64,000 nucleotides of DNA from Begonia masoniana (taxonomy: Eukaryota; Streptophyta; Magnoliopsida; Cucurbitales; Begoniaceae). The notes beneath the pieces were generated by a model. The model saw nothing but the letters and a program-made list of their open reading frames with translations. It was not told the origin of the DNA and did not search any database. A program made the translations under genes and the position numbers. The first letter of the stretch is position 1. Each line of letters opens with the position of its first letter. The DNA lies in contig CM039514.1 of the NCBI GenBank assembly GCA_022432975.1, forward strand, positions 11,222,668 to 11,286,667. The letters run 5' to 3'. This document shows positions 22,150 to 32,439 of this stretch, in pieces.

Positions 22150-22375
22150 TGGGCTTCCGTTGACGAGCCAGCTCGCGAGCTGGCTCGCGAACTCGCGAGC
22201 AGGCTCGTCGAGCCCGGTCATTTACGGGCTCGCGAGCTGGGATGTCCAAGCTCGACTCGACTCGCCTGTGTGACTCGAGCCAAACTCGCTTGTTACTGTA
22301 GCGAGCCGAGCCAAGCTCGACCCGCTACAGTAATGAGTCGAGCGAGCGAGCTGTCGAGCAGCTCGCTCGTTTAAT
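22150..22375. repeat. Right subterminal repeat array of hAT C
   Basis: CGAGC/GCTCG words in both orientations, including a perfect 22-bp palindrome at 22165-22186 centred on CGCG. Confidence 0.7.
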
Positions 22376-22390
22376 ATCTCTAATCCATAT

Positions 22391-23346
22391 CATCCGCCTG
22401 ACGTTATCTACCCATATCGCCCGCTCAGTTATTCACATCCACCGCTGCTACTGTTCACTTTTGTCTTATTCACATCCACCGGTGAACAGTGCCTATCTGC
22501 CTGCATCCACCGCTGCCTTTAAAATACATCTTCCGCCTGACGTCATCTACCCACATCGTCCGCCAAGTTATTCACATCCACCGCTGTCACTGTTCACTTT
22601 TGTCTTGTTCACATCCACCGGTGAACAGTGCCTATCTGCCTGCATCCACCGTTGCCTTTAACATTTACATCTTCCGCCTGACGTCATCCACATCTTTCGC
22701 CTGACATCATCTGCTTTACTTCCACCGCTATTTCTGTTGCTTTTATTTTATTCATATCTGCCGTTGTCACTGTTCACTTCTGTCTTATCCACATCTGCCG
22801 CTGTGTACCGTTCTCTTTTATTTATTCACATCCACCGCTATTCTATATTGCCCGCCAAGTTACTTACATTTTCTACCTACGTCTTCCGCCTCGTTTTATT
22901 TACTCCTTCGGCCAGAGATCACCCGATTCCGGTATTCACTGTAGCTTGTGTTTCTGTTTATATTTATCAATTATTTTCACTGCATGTAATTTATCACGTC
23001 GATCTCTGCATGCCCGCCGTCCACCCAGCCTTTATTTAAACGTTCGAAGTGTTCAGTCTCCTTGTTTTCTTTAGTCTTTTATTTATGTGGTTCAAAAATT
23101 AATATGTCTTCTGATTTTGTTCCAAGTATTCTGATTCCCTTCTGTTGTTTATTCTGCAATTCGGTTTTAACTGTTTTTCCCGTTTTGTTTTTGACTCTAG
23201 AGAACTCTCTCTCTCTCTGTAAAGTTTTAAGGGTTTGTTGTTAAAAGTTCATTCTGTTTAAAGTTCAAAAAAAAAAATATAGTTCTCGTTTTGAATGTCC
23301 TGGAGTGATGGCTCCTTGGACCCCGATCGGGTCTGGGGCTGTCACA
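22391..23346 (+). repeat. Element A 5' LTR, part 3
   Basis: Resumes after the hAT element and ends GGGGCTGTCACA. The three pieces add up to about 2836 bp, against 2848 bp for the 3' LTR. It contains repeated CATCCACCG, CATCTTCCGCC and TGACGTCA motifs. Confidence 0.88.
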
Positions 23347-23350
23347 GTTA

Positions 23351-23362
23351 TGGTATCAGAGC
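23351..23362 (+). other. Primer-binding site of element A (tRNA-iMet)
   Basis: TGGTATCAGAGC, complementary to the 3' end of plant initiator tRNA-Met, 4 bp after the 5' LTR. It primes minus-strand DNA synthesis. Confidence 0.9.
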
Positions 23363-23507
23363 GAAATTAGGTTTTAAAAGCGATTCTGTAAACTGTCTAA
23401 CTGCGCAACCCGCCATGTGAGATCGCTCCACCAACTATAAGTGTTTAAATTCCTATAAAAGTTCTATTTATTAAGTTATGTTATTCTGTTTATAGAGTTT
23501 CTTAGAA

Positions 23508-24592
23508 ATGGTGAGAGGATAACAGGATGAAGCAAGCGAAAATTCTCATGCCATTGACAGATTAACTGAGCTGGTGGGTGTACAGTCCCGCATGGTGGAA
23601 CGTATGATGGCTCAAGAAGACAGCGAGAATAATAATAATAATAATCATGGGAATGCTTCACGCGACACCGGTGGAGATAGATTCAGGCGACTCCAGCCGC
23701 CTACATTTGATGGACTATCTACTGACCCAACTCATGCTGAGGAATGGGTCCGGCAGATAGAGAGAATGTTTAGATGCACAGAGGTGGAAGAAAATAAGAA
23801 GGTTCTATGTGCCACGTATCAGCTCACCAAGAATACAGGATTTTGGTGGGACACCATCCAGGCAACAACGGTGGCGTTAAGCTGGGAGGGTTTAAACGGA
23901 TATTCTATGAGAAGTATTTTGACAGAAGTGAAAAGAAGGAAAAGATGATTGAATTCTCTCGGCTACGACAGTATGGATCGGTGGCCGAATATGTTCAGAA
24001 GTTTGAATCCTTATCCCGCTATGCACCTCATTTGGTGGCCACTGACGAAAACAAGGTGCACCAATTTATTCAGGATTTGAAGCTGGACCTCTTACGAGGG
24101 ATTTCATACGGGGGATTTGATGAAGCACCGTACACAAAAGTGGTGGCCAAGGCCTATCAGTTGGAGGCCTTATAAGGGAAGTCCCAGAGACAGAGAGATC
24201 AATCAAGAGGGATTATTCGGAATGTTCCTCAATAACAATAACAACGGGGTCAAAATTTATAACCTCAACAGCAACAGAACAGGGGCATTAAGAGGCCCAA
24301 TGACATCGCCACTTATCAAAACAAGGGAAAGAGACCAATGGAGGCTCCTCAAATTTCAGCATGCCCGCGATGCCAGAAAATTCATAGAGGAGAATGTAGA
24401 CTCATAACCGGCCAATGCTTCCGATGTGGCAAGGAGGGCCATCACGTCCGGGATTGCCCAATGCCGGACACGAGACCAAATCTGGTCGTACCAAGAGTTT
24501 TTACAATGATAGAGGATGATGATGATACCGCCCCGCACACAGCAATTACAGGTACAATTTCGATATGTGATGCACCTGCTTATACCTTGTGA
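23508..24592 (+). pseudogene. gag: Element A gag and zinc knuckle, broken
   Basis: Ty3 Gag capsid region followed by a nucleocapsid knuckle. ATG 23508 is followed at codon 5 by TAA (23520-23522). The next readable stretch gives the conserved RLQPPTFDG block, then a frameshift near 23885. The capsid continues in another frame (FYEKYF, GSVAEY) to TAA at 24173-24175. Further stops follow in a Gln/Asn-rich linker before the CCHC knuckle CFRCGKEGHHVRDC. TGA at 24590-24592 sits just before the protease DTGATHSF. The order and motifs match intact gag of element B (about 40% or more similar by eye). Non-functional. Confidence 0.87.
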
Positions 24593-25981
24593 GACACGGG
24601 GGCCACACATTCGTTTGTGGCAATGGACTTCGTAGTTAGACATAAGTTTTGTTGTATGCCGTCAGATCAACCCTACAGCATGATGCTATCGTCCGGAAAG
24701 TTTATGCACTCCGAGCGGGTTGTACGGGATGATATAGTGTCAGTAGGAGACCAGAAGTTGTATGTCAACCTTATCGTCATCGGTATGAAAGGATACGAAG
24801 TTATTCTGGGGATGGACTGGCTGTTTGGACATCACGCCACCATCAACTGCAGGTCCGGGCTAGTGTCGTTTAAGCGCCCGAACGAGGTAGAGTTCTCCTA
24901 TCAGGCAATACCAAAGAAACACCGTATGCCTGTTATATCTTCTTTGAAAGCTCAACAGCTGATGAGGTCAGAATGCATCGGATTTCTTGCCCACGTAGTA
25001 GATGTTCAAAGGCAAGATGAGGTGGAACTTCAAAATATTCCGGTAGTTCGAGACTTCTCGGAGGTTTTCTTAGATGACTTACCGGGATTGCCACCTGATC
25101 GTGAAATCGAGTTTGAAATTGACGTATATCCTGGTGCTGAACCGGTATCGAAGAATCCGTACCGTATGGCACCAATAGAGCTGAGAGAATTGAAGGCTCA
25201 ACTGAAGGAATTGGTAGACAAAGGTTTTGTGCGCCCTAGTTTCTCTTCGTAGGGTGCTCCCGTCTTGTTTGTCAAGAAGAAAGATGGGTCCCTACGTATG
25301 TGCATTGATTACCGTGAGCTGAACAAATTGACCATCAAAAATAGGTACCCGTTGCCGAGGATCGACGATTTATTCGACCAACTACAAGGGGCCCGGGTAT
25401 TTTCAAAGATTGACTTGCGCTCCAGTTATTACCAGTTGAAGGTCAGAGATGACGATATTCCAAAGACCGCCTTCAGGACCCGGTACGGATACTACGAGTT
25501 CTTGGTAATATCTTTTGGATTGACCAATGCCCCGACGGCATTCATGGACTTGATGAACAGGATATTCCAAGATTTCTTGGATAAATTTGTAATCGTCTTC
25601 ATCGATGACATCTTGGTTTACTCCAGAAGTGAGGTCGAGCACGAGGAGCACCTGGCAATTGTGCTATCGACTCTGAAACAGTATCGGTTATATGCCAAAC
25701 TGTCGAAGTGTGAATTTTGGTTGAGCAGGATTAACTTCCTAGGTCGTGTGGTGTCGGCAGAAGGAGTGTTCGTGGATCCAGCCAAGATTCTGGCAGTGAA
25801 AGAATGGCCGAGACCGAGAAATGTCAGTGAGGTACAAAGCTTTATCGGACTAGCTGGTTACTACAGAAAGTTTATCAAGGGGCTTTCTGTGATAGCGAAA
25901 CCAATGACCAGCTTAACGAGGAAAGACATCAGGTTCAAGTGGTCTGAAGCTTGTGAGGTGAGTTTTCAGACACTTAAATAG
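24593..25981 (+). pseudogene. pol: Element A protease and reverse transcriptase, broken
   Basis: Aspartic protease motif DTGATHSFVA, then VILGMDWL, the linker to RT (GLPPDREIEFEIDVYPGAE), and RT blocks [31 protein letters not shown] and the catalytic FIDDILVYS (YxDD equivalent). In-frame TAG at 25250-25252 replaces the Trp normally found in the S-x-W-G-A-P motif, and TAG at 25979-25981 lies where Gln is usual before the RNase H. Both fit C-to-T or G-to-A decay of a methylated copy. Confidence 0.9.
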
Positions 25982-28505
25982 AAATTAACCACTGCTCCTT
26001 TGTTAGTATTGCCAGTTGAAGACGGCAAATTCAGCATATACTGTGATGCGTCCAAGGTTGGCTTTGGATGTGTATTAATGCAAGAAAGTAAAGTAGTGGC
26101 ATACGCATCTAGGCAATTGAAGAACCATGAACAAAACTACCCTACACACGACCTCGAGTTAGCGGCGGTTGTGTTTGCGCTGAAAGTATGGAGACACCAC
26201 TTGTACAGACAATCATGTGAGGTGTTTTCCGATCACAAAAGCCTGAAGTACATATTTACCCAGAAAGAGCTAAACATGAGACAAAGACGGTGGTTAAAAT
26301 TTGTGAAAGATTACGATGTGGAGATTAAATACCACCCTGGTAAAGCTAATGTGGTAGCTGATACACTGAGCAGGATGCCAGCTACTATGCAACTAGTGAT
26401 GTCGGCCGTATCAATGCCTTTGAGGACAGAGATACAGAAGTTCGATATGGAGATAGTTTCTAGGCTATCGACCATACTAGCAGACTTGATTCTACGGCCC
26501 ACCGTCCTGGACCGAATTAAAGAAGCCCAGAAGACCAACTTAAAGGAAATGTCTGATATCGTAAGCAAGCTACCTATGGCCTCTTCCGAGTTCAGCTATT
26601 TAGGAGATGGTATTCTGAAGTTCAAAGATAGGTGGTACGTCCCGAGGGATGATGAGCTGCGAAGGGACATTTTATCGGAAGCCCACTCGTCTTCTTTCTC
26701 TGTGCATCCTGGAAGCACAAAGATGTATCAAGACTTGAAACTTCACTTCTGGTGGCCAAATATGAAGAATGAAGTAGCAAAATACGTGGAGTCTTGCATG
26801 ATATGTCAACAAGTCAAGGCTGAACATCAACGACTGGGTGGAACACTTCAGCCTCTCCCGATCCCCGAATGGAAATGGGAGAACATCACAATGGACTTTG
26901 TTGTTGGACTACCAAGAACAGCTAAGGGCCATAATAGCATTTGGGTCATAGTGGACAGATTGACGAAGTCGGCCCATTTTCTACCTGTGAAGACGACGTA
27001 CTCCATAGATCAGTACGCAGAGCTGTATATTAACGAGATTATTAAGCTGCATGGCATTCCTGTGTCGATCGTCTCAGACCGGGATCCCAGATTCACTTCC
27101 AGGTTTTGGAGAAGTTTGCAGAACTCCTTGTGTACAAAGTTGGATTTTACACGGCATTTCATCCACAGACTGACGGGCAAATCTGAGAGAACGATCCAAA
27201 TATTGGAGGATATGCTAAGGTTCAAGTGGTCTGAAAGCTTGTGAGGTGATTTTTCAGAAACTTATAGAAATTAACCACTGCTCCTTTGTTAGTATTGCCA
27301 GTTGAAGACGGCAATTCAGCATAAACTTGATGCGTCCAATGTTGGCTTTGGATGTGTATTAAAAATGCAAGAAAGTAAAGTAGTGGCATACGCATCTATA
27401 GTCATTTGAAGAACCATGAACAAAACTACCCTACACCGACCTCGATTAAGCGCGGTTGTGTTTTCTGCTGAAGTATGAGACACCACTTGTACAGACAATC
27501 ATGTGAGGTGGTTTCCATCACAAAAGCCTGAAGTACATATTTAACCCAGAAAGAGCTAAACATGAGACAAAGACGGTGGTTAAAATTTGTGAAAGATTAC
27601 GATGTGGAGATTAATACCACCCTGGTAAAGCTAATGTGGTAGCTGATACACTGAGCAGGATGCCAGCTACTATGCAACTAGTGATGTCGGCCGTATCAAT
27701 GCCTTTGAGGGCAGAGATACAGAAGTTCGATATGGAGATAGTTTCTAGGCTATCGACCATACTAGCAGACTTGATTCTACGGCCCACCGTCCTGGACCGA
27801 ATTAAAGAAGCCCAGAAGACCAACTTAAAGGAAATGTCTGATATCGTAAGCAAGCTACCTATGGCCTCTTCCGAGTTCAGCTATTTAGGAGATGGTATTC
27901 TGAAGTTCAAAGATAGGTGGTACGTCCCGAGGGATGATGAGCTGCGAAGGGACATTTTATCGGAAGCCCACTCGTCTTCTTTCTCTGTGCATCCTGGAAG
28001 CACAAAGATGTATCAAGACTTGAAACTTCACTTCTGGTGGCCAAATATGAAGAATGAAGTAGCAAAATACGTGGAGTCTTGCATGATATGTCAACAAGTC
28101 AAGGCTGAACATCAACGACTGGGTGGAACACTTCAGCCTCTCCCGATCCCCGAATGGAAATGGGAGAACATCACAATGGACTTTGTTGTTGGACTACCAA
28201 GAACAGCTAAGGGCCATAATAGCATTTGGGTCATAGTGGACAGATTGACGAAGTCGGCCCATTTTCTACCTGTGAAGACGACGTACTCCATAGATCAGTA
28301 CGCAGAGCTGTATATTAACGAGATTATTAAGCTGCATGGCATTCCTGTGTCGATCGTCTCAGACCGGGATCCCAGATTCACTTCCAGGTTTTGGAGAAGT
28401 TTGCAGAACTCCTTGGGTACAAAGTTGGATTTTAGCACGGCATTTCATCCACAGACTGACGGGCAATCTGAGAGAACGATCCAAATATTGGAGGATATGC
28501 TAAGG
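25932..28505 (+). repeat. Tandem duplication of ~1.29 kb in element A pol
   Basis: 25932-27218 is repeated at 27219-28505 (offset 1287, later 1285). The outer parts of the copies are almost identical (one substitution noted near 26430/27713). The bases near the junction (about 27130-27640) are full of single-base indels. This may be a real duplication or an unmerged contig overlap; see findings. Confidence 0.85.
25982..27218 (+). pseudogene. pol: Element A RNase H and partial integrase (duplicated segment, copy 1)
   Basis: RNase H ([37 protein letters not shown]), the HHCC zinc region and integrase core begin here ([26 protein letters not shown]). The frame then degrades over about 27130-27218 with single-base insertions and deletions, and the sequence jumps back to an RNase H-proximal position at 27219. 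The same protein region is repeated in the next feature. Copy 1 therefore stops inside integrase. Confidence 0.85.
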
Positions 28506-29211
28506 TCGTGCGTGCTAGAATTTCATGCTCCTTGGAGTAGATATTTGTCACTCATAGAGTTTGCTTACAACAATAGCTACCAGGCTTCAATTGGCATGAC
28601 TCCTTATGAAGCTCTTTACGGCAGAAAGTGTAGATCCCCATTGTGTTGGGATGAGATCGGAGAAACCAAGCTTATCGGCCCTGAGATATTACAGCAGATG
28701 TCCGAAGTGATAGCTGCTATCAAACAACGAATAAAAATTGCTCAGAGCCGACAGAAGAGTTATGCGGACCATAGAAGAAGAGACTTAGAGTTCGCTGAGG
28801 GCGATGAAGTATTTTTGAAAGTGTCACCTTTCAAGGGCGTAATGAGATTCGGTAAGAAAGGAAAACTTAGCCCCCGGTTCATTGGCCCTTTTCCCATTTT
28901 GAAGCGTGTGGGAAGCATGGCCTACAGACTACAGTTGCCAGCGTCAATGGATGGAGTTCACACTGTTTTTCATGTTTCGATGCTGAGAAAGTGTGTACGA
29001 GATCCAACCCAGATCGTCGAACATGTAGACTTCGATATCATGCCGACGCTGACATATAAAGAAAGGCCCATACAGATATTGGATACTTCACTCAAGGTGT
29101 TGCGCAACAAGGTAGTCCCATTGATGAAAGTTTTGTGGCGCAATCATAATATGGAGGAAGCCACATAGGAAAGACAAGAGGATGTTAGGGCCCAATATCC
29201 GGACCTCTTTG
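27219..29211 (+). pseudogene. pol: Element A RNase H remnant and integrase with chromo-like tail (copy 2)
   Basis: The first ~400 bp repeat the RNase H with many single-base indels. From about 27636 an open frame reads the end of RNase H, HHCC zinc region, integrase DDE core (D in TMDFVVG, D in VSDRDPR, E in SERTIQ), the GPFPILKRVG block and a chromodomain-like C terminus (PIQILDTSLKVLRNKVVP), typical of Tekay/Del chromoviruses. TAG at 29166-29168 replaces the Trp of the usual E-x-T-W-E motif, so the last ~15 residues are cut off. Confidence 0.87.
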
Positions 29212-29241
29212 CTTAGGCAAATTTTGGGGACAAAATTTCTG

Positions 29242-29256
29242 TTAAGGTGGATGGAA
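29242..29256 (+). other. Polypurine tract of element A
   Basis: Purine-rich run TTAAGGTGGATGGAA immediately before the 3' LTR, the primer for plus-strand DNA synthesis. Confidence 0.75.
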
Positions 29257-32104
29257 TGTAACACCCGACATTTTTGCCTATGTAATTATTCCCCGAATAT
29301 GCAAGCGGAATTACTCCGATATTAATGCAATGACTAGTTTTAATGAAATGGTCGACGTGTTCAATTGAATGAGAGTGATTTTAAAACCGATTCGACTAAC
29401 TAAATAATGTTTTAGTTAAAAACCAATGGAATGACAAATTAGGAAGGAATTAAGGTTGGTGGGAGAGAACCAGTAGATGACTGACTCTTGGCAACTTGTT
29501 GAAGAAGCCGTGTTCTTTTCTCTTCCCTCCGACGTGAAACCCTCATTTCTCATCTGCTTCTTTCCACTGCTCTCTGTTTTCTCTCTTCCAGGCGACTGCA
29601 ACCTTTCCAAGAACTTCCATTCTCCTGTTTTCTCCAGTTAAGGTAAACATTTGCTAAAACTAACGAGTTTGGATAAGTTAAAATGTGAGTTTTATGGAAG
29701 TTTAAGGTTATGATATTTTGAGAAAACTCACTGTTTTTGGATGGAAAACACGTTAGTTTGTTTTCTAAAGGTTTGAATGGAGTTTGCTGCATATTCTACT
29801 AAGTTATTAGTGAGCATTTGCAGCTTGTTGATTTCTCTTTTCATGCACGTCATAGGTTCGTGCATCACCGAGGCAACACGTTCAAGACTCTCAACTCTAC
29901 AGCAAACAGGTAAGTTCATACCCGTAGGTTGGCCCTACATCACGGAGGCTTTAGGATTTTACTTCTGTCGAGAGGTTTCGGGTAGATAAGCTGGAGTTAT
30001 TCTGAGACGTCTGTTTTTCTCTCTAGGTCCTGTTATGATTATTTCTGTTGTCTGCTGTTTTAATCTTAAGCACTGTGAATGTCCATGCATACACGATTTT
30101 CCCGAAAGTTCATGCAAAACTGTTTTCTGTACACGGTTTGAAGTTAATAAAGATAAAATCTGACTGTAATGTATTGGTTAAGTGCGGGACGAAGACTGGC
30201 CTACTGTTTCTGTTCTGTTCTGTTCTGTTTCTGTTTTGTAAATCTGTTATGTGCTTATCGTGCACTTGCCAGTTCCCCTATAAGCCCCACTTATACCCCT
30301 CTGCCAGTGAAACGTAATGTTCTGTAATGTCACTAAATTTCTGAAAAGTTCATGCATAGCATATGCATCACCGCATATTTTTTTATATGTTCTTACTGAG
30401 CTCTAGGCTCATAGTTGAACTCTCTAATGTAGGTACTGAACCCGTGGATGAGGACTTTGTGCCTCAAGATGATGATTTGATGTAGTTGGCGGATCGAGCT
30501 CATGGGGTTGGTTGCTGCAGCCAGACATATTCTGTTTCTGTGAGGGTATTTTAAAATTATGTCAAGTCCTGTGTAGTTTTGAAATTTGAAACCGGTGTAT
30601 AGTTTTGTGTTGATGTTTGAAAACCCCTGTCTGGTGAAGTTTTGGAAATGTATATCAAGTTCTGTACAGTTTTCCCTAGATCTTAAAACAATGTATAAGT
30701 TCTGATGTTTAGGTTTTAAAACCGCTAGATTTGACAGTTGAGTTTCTGTTTTAAAGTATTCTGGAATTGTTTGAAATATTTTCTCTTTATGGTGTGCATG
30801 GATTATCTCTGAATTTTATAGCCATCCATGCAATCTATTTTCCTTAAATTTCTGTCGTGTTTTCCTGATATGTTCAAAATCATATTTCGAGTCGTTTTTC
30901 TGAAGTTTGAAGCTTTCATACTTTCTGTTTTCACGACTTCTATTTTTATGTCTTCCTGTTAAAAGTTGTCAAATTTTGTCTTTAAAACTACTTCTTCCGA
31001 TCACATCCATCGCTGCTTTTAAAATCACTTCTACCGCTGTCACTGTTCACTTCTGTTTTATTCACATCCACCGGTGAATAGTCCATTTCTGCCTGCATCC
31101 ACCGCTGCCTTTAAAATACATCTTCCGCCTGACGTCATCTACCCACATCACCCGCCCAGTTATTCACATCCACCACTGCCACTGTTCACTTTTGTCTTAT
31201 TCACATCCACCGGTGAACAGTGCTTATCTGCTTGCATCCACCGCTGCCTTTAAAATACATCTTCCGCCTGACGTCATCCATATTTTCCGTCTGACGTCAT
31301 CTACCCACATTGCCCGCCCAGTTATTCACATCCACCGCTGCCGCTGTTAACTTTTGTCTTATTCACATCCACCGGTGAACAGTGTCTATCTGCCTGCATC
31401 CACCGCTGCCTTTAACATTTACATCTTCCGTCTAACGTCATCCACATCTTCCGCCTGACGTCATCTGTTTTACTTCCACCGCTGTTTTTGTTGCTTTTAT
31501 TTTATTCATATCTACTGTTGTCACTGTTCACTTCTGTCTTATTCACATCTGCCGTTGTTTACCATTCTCTTTTATTTATTCACATCCACCGCTATTCTAT
31601 ATTGCCCGCCCAGTTACTTACATTTTCTACCTAGGTCTTCCGCCCCGTTTTATTTACTCCTTCGGCCATAAATCACTCGATTCCGGTATTCACTGTAGCC
31701 TGTGTTTCTGTTTATATTTCTCAATTATTTTCATTGCATGTAATTTATCATGTCGATCTCTGCATGCCCCGCCGTCCACCCAGCCTTTATTTAAACATTC
31801 GAAGTGTTCAGTCTCCCTGTTTTCTTCAGTCTTTTTATTTATGTGGTTCAAAAATTAATATATCTTCTGATTTTGTTCCAAGTATTCTGATTCCCTTATG
31901 TTGTTTATTCTGCAATTCGGTTTTAACTGTTTTTCCTGTTTTGTTTTCGACTCCAGAGAACTCTCTCTCTCTGTGTAAAGTTTTAAGAGTTTGTTGTTAA
32001 AAGTTCATTCTGTTTAAAGTTCAAAAAAAAAAAAATATAGTCCTCGTTTTGAATGTCCCAGAGTGATGGCTCCTCGGACCCCGATCAGGTCTGGGGCTGT
32101 CACA
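29257..32104 (+). repeat. Element A 3' LTR (intact, 2848 bp)
   Basis: Starts TGTAACACCC and ends GGGGCTGTCACA. It contains a block (about 31010-31620) of repeated CATCCACCG, CATCTTCCGCC and GTGAACAGT words, with four perfect TGACGTCA octamers (31130, 31269, 31292, 31456). TGACGTCA is a bZIP/TGA-factor type site. A pyrimidine-rich part (about 31800-32000) precedes the end. No gene. Confidence 0.92.
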
Positions 32105-32430
32105 CATTTCCTCCCGAAATCCCTAAACTAAAAGTTAAAAATTTGTCCGAAATCTCTACCGTAAATTCAAATTGGAATAATGAGAGATAGTTTAGTGTAT
32201 GTTTTTAAGGTGAATTTAACTTTTACTTTAGGGATTTTGGGAATAAATGAGAGTATTTTGGGGTTTTAGCAGCGCACGTGCAGAGCACGTGTCAAATTTA
32301 ACAGAAAATTTAACGGGAAGGTTTGAATTGCAAACGGTGTATACGATAGGGTCTGATTGGGTCAAAAATAAATGTTAGGGACCAAATGACCACTGACCTC
32401 ATACGTTGGGGGCTAAATTGAACTTTTTCC

Positions 32431-32439
32431 TAAAATAAA
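32431..32439. repeat. 9-bp target-site duplication, right
   Basis: TAAAATAAA, partner of 2908-2916. Confidence 0.85.

Larger units (their letters stand above)
13989..22382 (-). mobile_element. hAT element C (8.4 kb)
   Basis: Terminal inverted repeats TAGAGATGTCAAACGAGC (13989) and its imperfect complement ending 22382 (ATATCTCTA) are flanked by a perfect 8-bp duplication ATCCATAT (13981-13988, 22383-22390); 8 bp is diagnostic for hAT. Subterminal arrays of CGAGCC/GAGCTCG words lie just inside both ends. It carries a BED/hATC transposase plus two Transposase_32-like genes, all on the minus strand, with palindrome clusters between them. It is about twice the size of a typical Ac-like element. 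Confidence 0.9.
3092..32104 (+). mobile_element. Ty3 chromovirus element A (Tekay/Del-like), with nested insertions
   Basis: Bounded by TG...CA LTRs and a perfect 5-bp target duplication CATTT (3087-3091, 32105-32109). The 5' LTR is in three pieces because elements B and C landed in it. Removing B, C and their duplications leaves about 11.6 kb. The interior lies on the plus strand: tRNA-iMet primer site, gag with zinc knuckle, protease, RT, RNase H and integrase, then a polypurine tract. Coding frames carry several stops and frameshifts, so the copy is dead. The two LTRs differ at roughly 25 sites in their first ~600 bp by eye, making it older than element B. Confidence 0.93.
2917..32430. mobile_element. 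Mutator-type MITE, host of the nested insertions
   Basis: The two ends, 2917-3091 and about 32240-32430, are inverted repeats of each other starting GGAAAAAGTTCA and reading on through a shared ~170-190 bp. They are flanked by a perfect 9-bp direct repeat, TAAAATAAA (2908-2916 and 32431-32439), the size expected for Mutator-like elements. With the nested insertion (3092-32109) removed, the element is about 496 bp and almost wholly palindromic, because the inner parts (for example 32110-32240) also pair. It has no coding capacity, so it is a non-autonomous MITE. It is the oldest layer of the nest. Confidence 0.88.

Noticed and set aside
22051..22374. 107-codon frame rich in Ala/Arg/Glu
   Set aside because: Produced by the GC-rich subterminal repeats of the hAT end.
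23351..23362. tRNA-Met match
   Set aside because: Only 12 bp at an LTR edge; a primer-binding site, not a tRNA gene. No tRNA or rRNA gene was recognised in the window.
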